Source: Dermabacteraceae bacterium TAE3-ERU27 (lineage in GTDB: Bacteria; Actinomycetota; Actinomycetes; Actinomycetales; Dermabacteraceae). Taken from it: a DNA stretch of 64,000 nucleotides. Below are positions 46,551 to 55,487 of this stretch, piece by piece. Made by a program: the position numbers and the translations under genes. The notes beneath the pieces were generated by a model, which saw nothing but the letters and a program-made list of their open reading frames with translations, did not search any database and was not told where the DNA came from. Within the stretch, counting starts at the first letter, position 1. Every line of letters begins with the position of its first letter. The DNA is taken from contig JAHUUL010000004.1 of assembly GCA_019218415.1 (NCBI GenBank), positions 40,878 to 104,877 of the forward strand, written 5' to 3'.

Positions 46551-46552
46551 TA

Positions 46553-47416
46553 ATGGCGGATAACGCTTTCTCAGAGCGCCCAGACACCGCGATCCTCGAC
46601 AACGTTCGTTCCGAACGGGTCAAAAAGATCGCAGCGCTGTCTGGGCGCTCTGCGCGTAACAAAACCGGCCTTTACCGGGTCGAAGGGCCGCACGGCGTGA
46701 CCGCCCTGCTGGAAAAGCAGCCCGCGTCTTTGCGGGAGCTGTTCATTACCCGGCAAGAGGCGCAGCGTCGGCCCGAAATCGTTTCCCTGGCGCGTGACGC
46801 TGGGCAGCGGCCCGTGTTCGTGACCGACGAGGTGTTGCGTGCGATGGTGCGCGATCAGCGGGCACAGGGGGCAGATAGAGGGGCGCAGAACCCGCAGGGC
46901 GTACTGGCGGTGGCGGCGCAGCGAGTGTTTCCGCTGTCGGCGCTGCTCGCGGGAGACGATCCGCTCCGCATCGCCGTGTTTCACGAAATCCGCGATCCCG
47001 GTAACGCCGGGACGGTGCTGCGTGCGGCGGACGCGTCGGGCGCCGACGCGGTGGTGTTTACCGCGGGCAGCGTCGATCCGTTTTCCCCCAAGGTGGTGCG
47101 CTCCACCGCGGGCAGCCTGTTCCACCTGCCGCTGGTGGTCGGCATCGAGATGGACGAGGTGATTTCCTCCTGCCGCGAAGCGGGCTTAACCCTCGCGGCC
47201 GCCTCCGGATACGCCGAGGAAAGCCTCTACCGCGTGTCTCTTCCGCAGCGCCTGGCCTGGGTATTTGGAAACGAAGCGCACGGGCTACCGGACACCGTAA
47301 TGGCTGCCTGTGAAAAACGGGTAGCCATTCCGATCACGGGAAGCGCGGAATCGCTTAACCTGGCCATGGCCGCCACACTCTGTCTTTTCGAAGCGCAACG
47401 CAGGAGCCTGCCATGA
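46553..47416 (+). CDS. TrmH-family RNA 2'-O-methyltransferase
   Basis: The 287-aa SpoU/TrmH protein has an N-terminal RNA-binding domain (SGRSARNKTGLYRVEGPHGV) and the SPOUT knot motifs: RDPGNAGTVLRAADASGADAVV (motif 1), VFGNEAHGLP (motif 2) and PITGSAESLNLAMAA (motif 3). It probably methylates 23S rRNA (TsnR/RlmB-like); the target base is unknown. It starts 2 nt after rplT, in the order typical between rplT and pheS. Confidence 0.93.
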   Translation: MADNAFSERPDTAILDNVRSERVKKIAALSGRSARNKTGLYRVEGPHGVTALLEKQPASLRELFITRQEAQRRPEIVSLARDAGQRPVFVTDEVLRAMVRDQRAQGADRGAQNPQGVLAVAAQRVFPLSALLAGDDPLRIAVFHEIRDPGNAGTVLRAADASGADAVVFTAGSVDPFSPKVVRSTAGSLFHLPLVVGIEMDEVISSCREAGLTLAAASGYAEESLYRVSLPQRLAWVFGNEAHGLPDTVMAACEKRVAIPITGSAESLNLAMAATLCLFEAQRRSLP

Positions 47417-49383
47417 AAACCCGTTTGGTGAGCGTACTTGGTCCCCTCATCGCTGTCCTCGCGGCCTATCTCGGACTTGTGGTGACGGGGGCCGCTTTTT
47501 CTTATCAGGGAGCGTTAATCGCGCCCTCGCCCCTCGTCACCTGGGGGTTGCCGCTGGTGCGGGTCGTGCACCACACGGCGATGATCTACGTGATCGGCTG
47601 CCTCTGGCTGGTTTGCCTGCTGCTGCCCGCCCAGAGCAGAGCCCGCGCCGGTGATCTCGATGGTGCACGTGCCACGCTGACCCGTTACGCCTCCTACGGC
47701 GCGTTCGTCTGGGCGGCCGCCTCCGTCGCGATGAACATGCTCAGCTACCTGGAGGCGATCGGCACGGGCACGCCCCTGACCGCAAGTTTTCCCCGTTTCC
47801 TGGGCGGGTTTTGGGAGTTTGCGACCACCATCGAACTGGGGCAGATCTACCTCGTCTCGGCTTTCCTGGTGTTGGTTGCCGCGCAGCTGCTCTTCTTCGC
47901 AAAACGCATCAACACGGCCTGCTGGGGGCTCGCCTTCAGCATGCTGGCCCTGCTGCTGCTCGGTCTCGCCGGGCACGCCGGCTCCAGCACTGACCACGCC
48001 AACGCGGTAAACGCCCTGGCCGTGCACATCGCCGCGACTGCCATTTGGGTCGGCCCCCTCGCCGTCATGGTGCTGCACCGTCGGGTCATCGGCGAGCACG
48101 CGGAGATAGCGCTAAAGCGCTTCTCGCCGTGGGCTTTCGCCGCCCTCGTCGCGATAGCGTTTAGCGGGCTGGTTAACGCCCTCGTGCGCATGAACAGCCC
48201 GGTCGAGCTGATGACTACGCCCTACGGCAACGTGGTCAGGATGAAGCTGCTAGGGATGCTGCTGCTGGCGGGCTTCGGTGCCCTGCAGCGCAGGCGCCAG
48301 CTTCGGGCCGACGCAGGCTTCGCGCGTCTGGCCGCCGGGGAAGTCGCCGTGATGGCCGCTGTGGTGGGGCTGTCGGTAGCACTCGGTCGCTCCGCGCCGC
48401 CCGTGCCGCAGACGGTTCCCGGAAACCTGCGCGTGGAATCTCTGCTCGGCTATCCGGCTCCGGAAGCGCCCTTTACCCTCGTCACTTTGTTTACCTCTTT
48501 CCAGCCGGACTGGATGATGCTCGGCGCCGCCTGCGCGATGGCCCTGTTTTACCTGCTCGGCGTGTTCAGGTTGCGTCGCAGGGGAGACGCCTGGCCGCTG
48601 AAGCGCACGATTTTCTGGCTGCTCGGCTGCCTCTCCTTCGGCTGGGTAATGAACGGCGGCCCGGCCGCCTACGGCATGGTGCTGTTCCACGCCCACATGG
48701 TGCAGCACATGGCGCTGATGATGGTGGTGCCGCCGCTGCTGGTGCTGGGCGCCCCCGTCACCCTCCTCAGCCGGGCGGTCGCTCCCCGCACCGACGGTTC
48801 GCGCGGGATACGCGAATGGGTGCTGGTCATCCTCCACTCGCGCTACGCCCGCCTGCTCTCTTACGCCCCGGTGGCGGGCGTGATTTTCGCAGGCTCCCTG
48901 GTCATGTTCTACTTCGCGGGCTTCTTCACGCTGGCGATGTTTTACCACGCGGCGCACGTTTTCATGACGGTGCACTTCCTGCTTAGCGGTTACCTATTCG
49001 CCTGGGTACTGATCGGGGTAGACCCCTCGCCGCACCCGCTAAATCATGCGCTGCGCCTAATCACCCTGCTAGTCACCCTGAGCTTCCACGCTTTCTTTGG
49101 GGTGGCGGTAATCAGCTCGGTAAACCTCATCGGCGCGTCCTGGTATGCCGCGCTCGGCATGTACAGCCAAGAGCAGCTGATGCTTAACCAGGCGATAGGC
49201 GGTTCGATCATGTGGGGCATATCCGAAATCCCCACGGTGCTACTCGGCTTCGGGGTGGTCTTGCAGTGGACGCGAGACGACACCCGAAAAGCCCGGCAGT
49301 GGGACCGCAAGGCAGACAGGGACGGCGACGCCGAACTGAAGGAATACAACGAACGGCTGGCGCGGCTAAACACGCGCGGCTGA
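47413..49383 (+). CDS. CopD-CtaG fusion membrane protein
   Basis: The 656-aa protein joins two families. The N-terminal half (about residues 1-330, about nine helices) is CopD-like, with VVHHTAMIYVIGCLWL and AVHIAATAIWVGPLAVMV, whose histidines may bind copper. The C-terminal half (about 350-630, seven helices) is CtaG_Cox-like, with HAHMVQHMALMMVVPPLLVLGAP and FYHAAHVFMTVHFLLSGYLF. Such fusions are known in actinobacteria and are linked to copper delivery for cytochrome c oxidase. No oxidase gene is nearby. It overlaps the methyltransferase gene by 4 bp. Confidence 0.9.
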   Translation: MKTRLVSVLGPLIAVLAAYLGLVVTGAAFSYQGALIAPSPLVTWGLPLVRVVHHTAMIYVIGCLWLVCLLLPAQSRARAGDLDGARATLTRYASYGAFVWAAASVAMNMLSYLEAIGTGTPLTASFPRFLGGFWEFATTIELGQIYLVSAFLVLVAAQLLFFAKRINTACWGLAFSMLALLLLGLAGHAGSSTDHANAVNALAVHIAATAIWVGPLAVMVLHRRVIGEHAEIALKRFSPWAFAALVAIAFSGLVNALVRMNSPVELMTTPYGNVVRMKLLGMLLLAGFGALQRRRQLRADAGFARLAAGEVAVMAAVVGLSVALGRSAPPVPQTVPGNLRVESLLGYPAPEAPFTLVTLFTSFQPDWMMLGAACAMALFYLLGVFRLRRRGDAWPLKRTIFWLLGCLSFGWVMNGGPAAYGMVLFHAHMVQHMALMMVVPPLLVLGAPVTLLSRAVAPRTDGSRGIREWVLVILHSRYARLLSYAPVAGVIFAGSLVMFYFAGFFTLAMFYHAAHVFMTVHFLLSGYLFAWVLIGVDPSPHPLNHALRLITLLVTLSFHAFFGVAVISSVNLIGASWYAALGMYSQEQLMLNQAIGGSIMWGISEIPTVLLGFGVVLQWTRDDTRKARQWDRKADRDGDAELKEYNERLARLNTRG

Positions 49384-49407
49384 CAGGGATCGGCTACCCC
49401 GTAGAAT
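49380..49407 (+). promoter_or_regulatory. pheS-pheT promoter
   Basis: CTGACA (49380-49385) and TAGAAT (49402-49407) have a 16-nt spacer, 38 nt ahead of the pheS start. No T-box or Phe leader peptide is seen in the short leader. Confidence 0.6.
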
Positions 49408-49445
49408 GGGATGGTTGGCCTACAGGCAAGAGAAAGTAGCGTTTC

Positions 49446-50534
49446 GTGTCCGAAAATAACGCACCCAGTGAAGCGCAGATCGCGGAGGCGGTAGAAGCCG
49501 CCCTCGTGGCGGTCGCAGCAGCGGGCAGCAGCGAAGAACTCAAGGCGGCCCGTATCGCCCACCTGGGGGATAAGTCGGTTATCACCCTCGCCGGGCGCAG
49601 CATCGGTGGCGTCGCCCCCGAACTGAAAGCGGTCCTCGGCAAGGCGGTCGGCCAGGCCAAGGGGCTCGTCGGAGCCGCCTTTGCGGCGCGCGCGGAAGAA
49701 ATCACCCTGGTCGAACAGCAGCAGCGTCTGCGCGAAGAGACCGTTGACGTGACGGTTGCCGTAGAGCGTGCGTCTCGCGGTGCCCGCCACCCCCTTTCCA
49801 CCCTGCAGGAGCGCCTGAGCGACCTGTTCATTGGCATGGGCTGGGAGGTCGCGGAGGGCCCCGAGGTAGAGGCAGAGTTCTTCAACTTCGATGCGCTTAA
49901 CTTCGACGCCGATCATCCGGCGCGCCAGATGCAGGACACCTTCTACCTGGCCCCCGAGGACAGTGGAAAGATCATGCGCACGCACACCTCGCCGGTGCAG
50001 GCTCGTGCCCTGCTCGAGCGCGGTGTCCCGCTCTACATCGTGTGCCCCGGTAAAACCTTCCGCACCGACGAACTGGATGCCACCCACAGCCCGGTGTTCC
50101 ACCAGCTGGAGGGCCTGGCGGTAGACAAGCACCTGACCATGGCGAACCTGGTCGGCACGCTCGATGCGGTGGCTAAGGGGATCTTCGGGGAGAGCGCGAT
50201 CACGCGCCTGCGCCCCTCCTACTTCCCGTTCACGGAACCCAGCGCGGAAATGGATTTCCGCTGCTTCGCCTGCGACGCGAAGCTGGGCATCGATACCGAC
50301 GCCGACCCGGCTTGCCGCGTCTGTGGCGGCACCGGCTGGATCGAAATGGGCGGCTGCGGCATGGTCAATCCGAACGTGCTGCGCGCGGCCGGAATCGACC
50401 CCGAGGAATACCGCGGTTTCGCTTTCGGGCTCGGTATCGAACGCATCCTCATGCTGCGCAACGGCGTGAAAGACATGCACGACATGGTGGAGGGCGATCA
50501 GCGTTTCACTCAGCACTACGGGACGGAGATCTAA
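49446..50534 (+). CDS. pheS: Phenylalanine-tRNA ligase alpha subunit
   Basis: The 362-aa class II synthetase subunit has an N-terminal coiled coil, motif 1 around HPLSTLQERLSDLFIGMG, motif 2 (PGKTFRTDELDATHSPVFHQLEG) and motif 3 (GFAFGLGIERILMLRNG). It forms the alpha2-beta2 enzyme with PheT. GTG at 49446 is preceded by AAAGTAG. A short zinc-like Cys cluster (CFACDAK, CRVCGG) is present near residue 275-297, as in several actinobacterial PheS proteins. Confidence 0.97.
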   Translation: MSENNAPSEAQIAEAVEAALVAVAAAGSSEELKAARIAHLGDKSVITLAGRSIGGVAPELKAVLGKAVGQAKGLVGAAFAARAEEITLVEQQQRLREETVDVTVAVERASRGARHPLSTLQERLSDLFIGMGWEVAEGPEVEAEFFNFDALNFDADHPARQMQDTFYLAPEDSGKIMRTHTSPVQARALLERGVPLYIVCPGKTFRTDELDATHSPVFHQLEGLAVDKHLTMANLVGTLDAVAKGIFGESAITRLRPSYFPFTEPSAEMDFRCFACDAKLGIDTDADPACRVCGGTGWIEMGGCGMVNPNVLRAAGIDPEEYRGFAFGLGIERILMLRNGVKDMHDMVEGDQRFTQHYGTEI

Positions 50535-50537
50535 ACC

Positions 50538-53120
50538 ATGCCTCGCATTCCGCTTTCCTGGCTAGGTAAGCACGTCGCACTGGCCGCAGACGCGACGGCA
50601 GAAGACGTCGCCGCCGCTCTCGTTAGCGTCGGCCTGGAAGAAGAAGCCATCTACGGCGCGCAGGTCACCGGCCCGCTGGTGGTCGGCCGCGTGCTCGACC
50701 TCGTGAAAGAGCCGCAGAAGAACGGCAAGCTCATCAACTGGTGCCGCGTAGACTTCGGCCCGCAGCACAACGAGGAAAAGGACAACCCGAAGGATCCGCA
50801 GCCGGGCGAGGAACGCCCGAGCCGCGGAATCATCTGCGGCGCCCACAATTTTGAGCCGGGCGATCTGGTAGTGGTTTCCCTCCCCGGCACCGTACTACCC
50901 GGTCCGTTCCCCATCGCGGCGCGCAAGACCTACGGCCACGTTTCCGACGGCATGATCTGCTCCACCGCGGAGCTGGGCCTGGGCGAGGATGCCGAGGACG
51001 GCATCATCGTGCTGGGGCGCGGCGCGGCGGAAGGCATCACGGCGCAGCCGGGCGACGACGCGATCTCGCTGTTCGGCCTTGGGGAGCAGGTAGTCGAAAT
51101 CAACGTGACCCCCGATCGTGGTTACTGCTTCTCGATGCGCGGGGTGGCCCGCGAATACTCCAACGCCACCGGGGCCAGCTTCACCGATCCGGCGCAGCAG
51201 GTAGAGGTACCTGCGGCGCAGGGAGAAGGCTTCCCGGTAGCGCTGCGCGATGAGGCACCGATCCGCGGCAACGCCGGTTGCAGCCGTTACGTTGCGCAGC
51301 TCGTCACCGGGGTGGATGCCAGCCGTCCCTCCCCGCGCTGGATGCAGCAGGCTCTCACGCTGGCCGGAATGCGTCCGATCAGCCTCGTGGTGGACGTCGC
51401 CAACTACGTCATGCTCGATCTGGGGCAGCCCCTGCACACCTTCGATGCGGATACCCTCACGGGGCCGATCGTCGTGCGCCGCGCGCTCCAGGGCGAAAAG
51501 ATGACGAGCCTGGACGGAAAGGAACGCACCCTCGATGCGGAAGATCTGCTGATTGCGGACTCGCACGGGGGAGAGGGCGCGCGCCCCGTGGCTATCGCGG
51601 GTGTAATGGGCGGCGCCGATACCGAGGTCAGCGAGGGCACGCAGAACATCCTGCTCGAAGGGGCTACCTTCGATCGGGTAAGCATCGCGCGCTCCTCCCG
51701 TCGCCACCGCCTGCCGAGCGAAGCGGCGAAACGTTTCGAGCGTGGCGTAGACCCGGCCCTGGCCGAGGTTGCGGTGCTGCGCGCGGCCCAGCTCATCACC
51801 GAATACGGCGGTGGCGAGATCGCCCCGCAGCGTACCGACGTGAGGCTCGAAACCTCCCCGGCGCAGCCGATCCTGCTTCCCGCCGACGCGGCGGAGAAAC
51901 TGATCGGCGTCGCCTACACGGACGAGCAGATCGAGTCCTGCCTGAGCATGATCGGCTGCGAGCTCTCCCGCACGGAAAGCGGCTACCTGGTCACCGCCCC
52001 CACCTGGCGCCCGGACCTGACCGGCAAGGAGGAGCTGGTCGAGGAGATCGCGCGTCTGGTCGGCTACGACAAGATCCCCTCGCTGCCGGTGAAAGCGCCC
52101 GGCGGCAGCGGCCTCACCAGGGTGCAGCGCGGACGCCGCAGCGGCCTGAACGCCCTCGCGGAGTACGGCTACACCGAGGTGCTCAGCTACCCGTTCATCC
52201 CCGAGTCTCGCTTTGCGGAGCTTGGCTACGCGCAGGACGATCCGCGTACCCGCTGCGTGCGGCTGCTGAATCCGCTGGCCGACACGGAACCGCTGCTGCG
52301 CAGCGAACTGCTGCAGACCCTGCTGCCGGTGGCTCGCCTGAACCTGTCCCGCGGCGCGCAGCGTATCGCGCTGATGGAATCTGGCCTGGTCACCCTCCCC
52401 GGAGAAGACAGCGTGGCGGCACCGATCTTCCCGACCGATAAGCGTCCGAGCGAGGAAGAGCTATCCAGCCTGCACGCGGCCATGCCCGCGCAGCCTCGCC
52501 GCCTTGCCGGCGTGGTAGGCGGTGCGCTGGGAGCGGACAGCTGGTTCGGTAAGGCGCGCACGGCAGACTGGACCGACGCCCTGGCGGCGGTTGAACGCCT
52601 GGCCGCGGCCGTCGGCGCCAAAATTACTCGCGAGCAGGCGGAACGTGCCCCCTGGCATCCCGGCCGCTGCGCCCGCATCGTTTCGCTAGACGGTGACACC
52701 CTCGGGTACGCGGGCGAACTGCACCCGGCGGTGATTGATAACTTCGGCCTGTTCCCGCGAACCTCGGCATTCGAGATCGACCTGGACGCCCTGATCCTGA
52801 CCGCTCCCGGCGTGATCGCTGCCCGCCCGGTGCCGACCTTCCCGGTGGCTAAGGAGGACTTCGCGTTCGTCGTGGCGGAGGAGGTCCCGGCCAGTGAGGT
52901 CGAGGCCGCCATCGTTTCCGGTATCGGGGCCGACCTGGAAGAGGTCTCCCTGTTCGATGTATACCGGGGCGAACAGCTCGATGAGGGTAAGAAGTCGCTC
53001 GCGTTTGCGGTGCGCCTGCGCTCCGCCGATGGCACCCTGAGCGCGAAACAGATCCAGGAGGCACGCAACCGCTGCGTCAAGGCGGTGGAGGCTGCGACCG
53101 GTGCGCAGCTGCGCGCCTGA
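50538..53120 (+). CDS. pheT: Phenylalanine-tRNA ligase beta subunit
   Basis: The 860-aa subunit has an N-terminal tRNA-binding OB domain (VTGPLVVGRVLDL), B3/B4 editing domain (NAGCSRYVAQLVTG), B5 domains with MLDLGQPLHTFDAD and RRHRLPSEAAKRFERG, the catalytic-like core, and a C-terminal anticodon-binding ferredoxin fold (PVPTFPVAKEDFAFVV). It starts 3 nt after pheS and ends at a terminator. Confidence 0.97.
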   Translation: MPRIPLSWLGKHVALAADATAEDVAAALVSVGLEEEAIYGAQVTGPLVVGRVLDLVKEPQKNGKLINWCRVDFGPQHNEEKDNPKDPQPGEERPSRGIICGAHNFEPGDLVVVSLPGTVLPGPFPIAARKTYGHVSDGMICSTAELGLGEDAEDGIIVLGRGAAEGITAQPGDDAISLFGLGEQVVEINVTPDRGYCFSMRGVAREYSNATGASFTDPAQQVEVPAAQGEGFPVALRDEAPIRGNAGCSRYVAQLVTGVDASRPSPRWMQQALTLAGMRPISLVVDVANYVMLDLGQPLHTFDADTLTGPIVVRRALQGEKMTSLDGKERTLDAEDLLIADSHGGEGARPVAIAGVMGGADTEVSEGTQNILLEGATFDRVSIARSSRRHRLPSEAAKRFERGVDPALAEVAVLRAAQLITEYGGGEIAPQRTDVRLETSPAQPILLPADAAEKLIGVAYTDEQIESCLSMIGCELSRTESGYLVTAPTWRPDLTGKEELVEEIARLVGYDKIPSLPVKAPGGSGLTRVQRGRRSGLNALAEYGYTEVLSYPFIPESRFAELGYAQDDPRTRCVRLLNPLADTEPLLRSELLQTLLPVARLNLSRGAQRIALMESGLVTLPGEDSVAAPIFPTDKRPSEEELSSLHAAMPAQPRRLAGVVGGALGADSWFGKARTADWTDALAAVERLAAAVGAKITREQAERAPWHPGRCARIVSLDGDTLGYAGELHPAVIDNFGLFPRTSAFEIDLDALILTAPGVIAARPVPTFPVAKEDFAFVVAEEVPASEVEAAIVSGIGADLEEVSLFDVYRGEQLDEGKKSLAFAVRLRSADGTLSAKQIQEARNRCVKAVEAATGAQLRA

Positions 53121-53142
53121 GCCTAAAGCCCGGTAATAAAAA

Positions 53143-53187
53143 ACGGTGCGCGGCTTCCGCTTTCATGCGGGGCCGCGCACTGTTTTT
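53143..53187 (+). terminator. pheT terminator
   Basis: A long GC-rich stem (ACGGTGCGCGGC and CCGC pairing with GCGG and CCGCGCACTGT, small internal loop) with a 6-nt loop is followed by TTTTT. Confidence 0.85.
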
Positions 53188-53289
53188 CCTTGCTACCTGC
53201 TCATATAGTGGTTTTATCGGCTGTCTGCCCCGGCTCTTGACGCCAAGTGGGGTGGCTTTGTGCGACAACCGTTTTGTTAGGAGCAAACC

Positions 53290-54288
53290 ATGCGCGCGAT
53301 AGTTTCCCGGCAGGGTGGCCCGCTGCGGCCCGGCAAGAGTTTTTGCGACGAGGAAGTGCCCGATCCCGCAGCCCCCGTGGGAACGGACATGTTGGTTGAG
53401 GTTGCCGCAGTTTCGGTGAATCCGATCGACGCCCGCCTGCGCGCGATGGCTAACGATGCCGCCGCCGCGCGCATTTTCGGCTTTGACGCGGTGGGGACGG
53501 TGCTGGCGGTGGGGGAGCAGGTGAGCGGCTTCGCTCCCGGCGATGAGGTTTTCTACGCGGGCGCGGTAGATCGGGACGGGAGCTACGCGCAGCGGCAACT
53601 GGTAGATTCGCGCCTCGTCGCGACCAAACCGCGCAGCCTTTCTAACCTTGAAGCGGCGGCCCTGCCGCTTACCGCGCTAACCGCCTGGGAATGTCTCTTC
53701 GACAAGCTGCGGCTGAGCGCCGAGAGCGACGGCGCGCTGCTCGTTCTGGGAGGTGCGGGCGGGGTGGGCTCGCTCGTGATTCAGCTAGCGAAGCTGCTCA
53801 CCGGGGTGCGTGTGATTGCGTCGGCCTCCACGCCGGAGTCCGTCGCCTGGGTAAAGCGGATGGGTGCCGACGAGGTGGTGGATCACTCCGCGCCCGATCT
53901 CGCGCAACAGGTGCTCAGGCTGGCGCCGCAGGGCACCGCTTACGCTTTCAGCCCCCACAGCGCCGGGCGAGCCGAGTTCTTCGCCGAGGTCATGCGCCCC
54001 TTCTCGGCGGTGGTGGCAATAGATAACCCGGTGGGGCTGGATCTTTTGCCGCTGAAACCCAAGAGCATTTCGTGGCACTGGGAGTTCATGTTTACGAAGG
54101 CCCGCTTCGATTACCGCGCGCATTCGCAGGGGGAGATTCTGGGCCGAGTGGCGGCGCTCGCCGATGACGGGCGTTTGGTTTCCACCCTGGCGAAACACGT
54201 GGGAGAACTAAACGCGGCGAACCTGTTGCTGGCACACGAGATGATCGAGTCCGGGCACACGCACGGCAAACTGGTGCTGGGTAAGTAG
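53290..54288 (+). CDS. Medium-chain dehydrogenase/reductase, quinone oxidoreductase type
   Basis: The 332-aa protein has the GroES-like N-terminal domain (VEVAAVSVNPIDARLRA, GFDAVGTVLAVGEQVSGFAPGDEVFYAG) and a Rossmann domain with LVLGGAGGVGSLVIQLAK. Neither the catalytic nor the structural zinc Cys pattern of alcohol dehydrogenases is present, so it fits zinc-independent NAD(P)H:quinone reductase-like enzymes. The substrate is unknown. It is monocistronic between pheT and the arginine cluster, with TTAGGAG before the ATG. Confidence 0.88.
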   Translation: MRAIVSRQGGPLRPGKSFCDEEVPDPAAPVGTDMLVEVAAVSVNPIDARLRAMANDAAAARIFGFDAVGTVLAVGEQVSGFAPGDEVFYAGAVDRDGSYAQRQLVDSRLVATKPRSLSNLEAAALPLTALTAWECLFDKLRLSAESDGALLVLGGAGGVGSLVIQLAKLLTGVRVIASASTPESVAWVKRMGADEVVDHSAPDLAQQVLRLAPQGTAYAFSPHSAGRAEFFAEVMRPFSAVVAIDNPVGLDLLPLKPKSISWHWEFMFTKARFDYRAHSQGEILGRVAALADDGRLVSTLAKHVGELNAANLLLAHEMIESGHTHGKLVLGK

Positions 54289-54341
54289 CGGTCACCCGCC
54301 TGCCGCCGGGGGAGGCCTCGGGCACAATCCGACACGCCCGA

Positions 54342-54370
54342 ATGAATATTCATGCGCTCGCATGTATAGT
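54342..54370 (+). promoter_or_regulatory. argC promoter with a palindromic candidate ArgR operator
   Basis: ATGAATATTCAT (54342-54353) is a perfect 12-bp palindrome covering the -35 region, and TATAGT (54365-54370) is the -10, 7 nt before the argC ATG. The palindrome resembles an ArgR half-site pattern (TGAAT/ATTCA) but lacks the usual central spacing. The transcript would be leaderless. Confidence 0.6.
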
Positions 54371-54377
54371 TTTTCGC

Positions 54378-55442
54378 ATGGATACTTTCTCTGCCCCAGT
54401 CTCAACCGCGGTGGTCGGCGCCTCCGGATACGCCGGGGGAGAGATCGTGCGCCTGCTGGAGGCGAACGCGAACTTCGAGCTGCGCATCGCCGCCGCGAAC
54501 TCGAGCGCGGGGAAGCTCCTCGGCCAGTGCCATCCGCACCTAAGTCGCTACCGGGGCCTGAGCGTGCAGGCCGCAGACGCGCAGGCGATCGCGACCTGCC
54601 AGGTGGCGTTCCTCGCCCTGCCCCACGGGGTGTCGGCCCCCCTGGTGGAGAAGCTGCGTTCCCGCAACCCGGAACTGCTGATAGTCGATTGCGGGGCAGA
54701 TTTCCGCCTGGAAAGCGCCCAGGACTGGTTCGATTACTACGGTAGCGACCATGCGGGAACCTTCCCCTACGGCATGCCCGAACTGACCCTGGCGGACGGC
54801 AGCAAGCAGCGGTCACGGCTGCGCGGTGCGCGCGCCATCGCCGTTCCCGGATGCAACGTTTCCGCCCTCACCCTTAGCCTGGCCCCGCTGGTAACCGCGG
54901 GGCTAATAGACGGCCACGACCTCAGCGCGGTACTTCCCGTGGGGCTGTCCGGCGCGGGAAAGAAGCTCGCCGAAAACCTGCTCGCCTCCGAGGTGATGGG
55001 ATCTGCCTCCGCCTACGCCGTGGGCGGTAGCCACCGGCATATCCCGGAGGTGCTGCAAAACCTGCGCTGCGCCGGGGCGGCGGACCCGAGCCTTACCTTT
55101 ACGCCCGTGCTGGCTCCCTTCACCAGGGGCATTTTGTCCGTCTGCCACGCTTTAAGCGACGCGAGCGAGGCGCAGGCGCGGGCGGCCCTGGAAGAGGCCT
55201 ACGGCGAGGAACCGTTCATACGGGTCCTGCCGGAGGGCGAGTTCCCCGCCGTAAAGCACGTGGTGGGCAGCAACTCTTTCCACGTCGGCGTCAGCAGCGA
55301 TCGCCGCACAGGCAGACTCACCGTGATAGGCGCGCTAGACAACCTTGGCAAGGGGACGGCGGGGGCCGCCATTCAGTCGGCCCAGCTGGCGCTCGGCATG
55401 GACGAGGACGCCTACCTGCCGCGTACGGCACTTGCCCCCTAA
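54378..55442 (+). CDS. argC: N-acetyl-gamma-glutamyl-phosphate reductase
   Basis: The 354-aa protein has the NADPH-binding TAVVGASGYAGGEIVRLL at its start and the active-site Cys in VPGCNVSALTLSL near residue 160, with GSHRHIPEVLQ for the second domain. It reduces N-acetylglutamyl phosphate in arginine synthesis. I chose the ATG at 54378, next to the strong -10 element; the ATG at 54342 lies inside the palindrome. It is the first gene of argC-J-B-D-R-G-H. Confidence 0.95.
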   Translation: MDTFSAPVSTAVVGASGYAGGEIVRLLEANANFELRIAAANSSAGKLLGQCHPHLSRYRGLSVQAADAQAIATCQVAFLALPHGVSAPLVEKLRSRNPELLIVDCGADFRLESAQDWFDYYGSDHAGTFPYGMPELTLADGSKQRSRLRGARAIAVPGCNVSALTLSLAPLVTAGLIDGHDLSAVLPVGLSGAGKKLAENLLASEVMGSASAYAVGGSHRHIPEVLQNLRCAGAADPSLTFTPVLAPFTRGILSVCHALSDASEAQARAALEEAYGEEPFIRVLPEGEFPAVKHVVGSNSFHVGVSSDRRTGRLTVIGALDNLGKGTAGAAIQSAQLALGMDEDAYLPRTALAP

Positions 55443-55487
55443 ACCCTCCCTTTTCTTCCTTACCCACCTACGGAAAGTAGTGAGCAG

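Noticed and set aside
49044..50516. Open frame of 490 codons on the minus strand, opposite pheS
   Set aside because: It is antisense to a conserved synthetase and its 3' part crosses the CtaG gene; composition is typical of a shadow frame.
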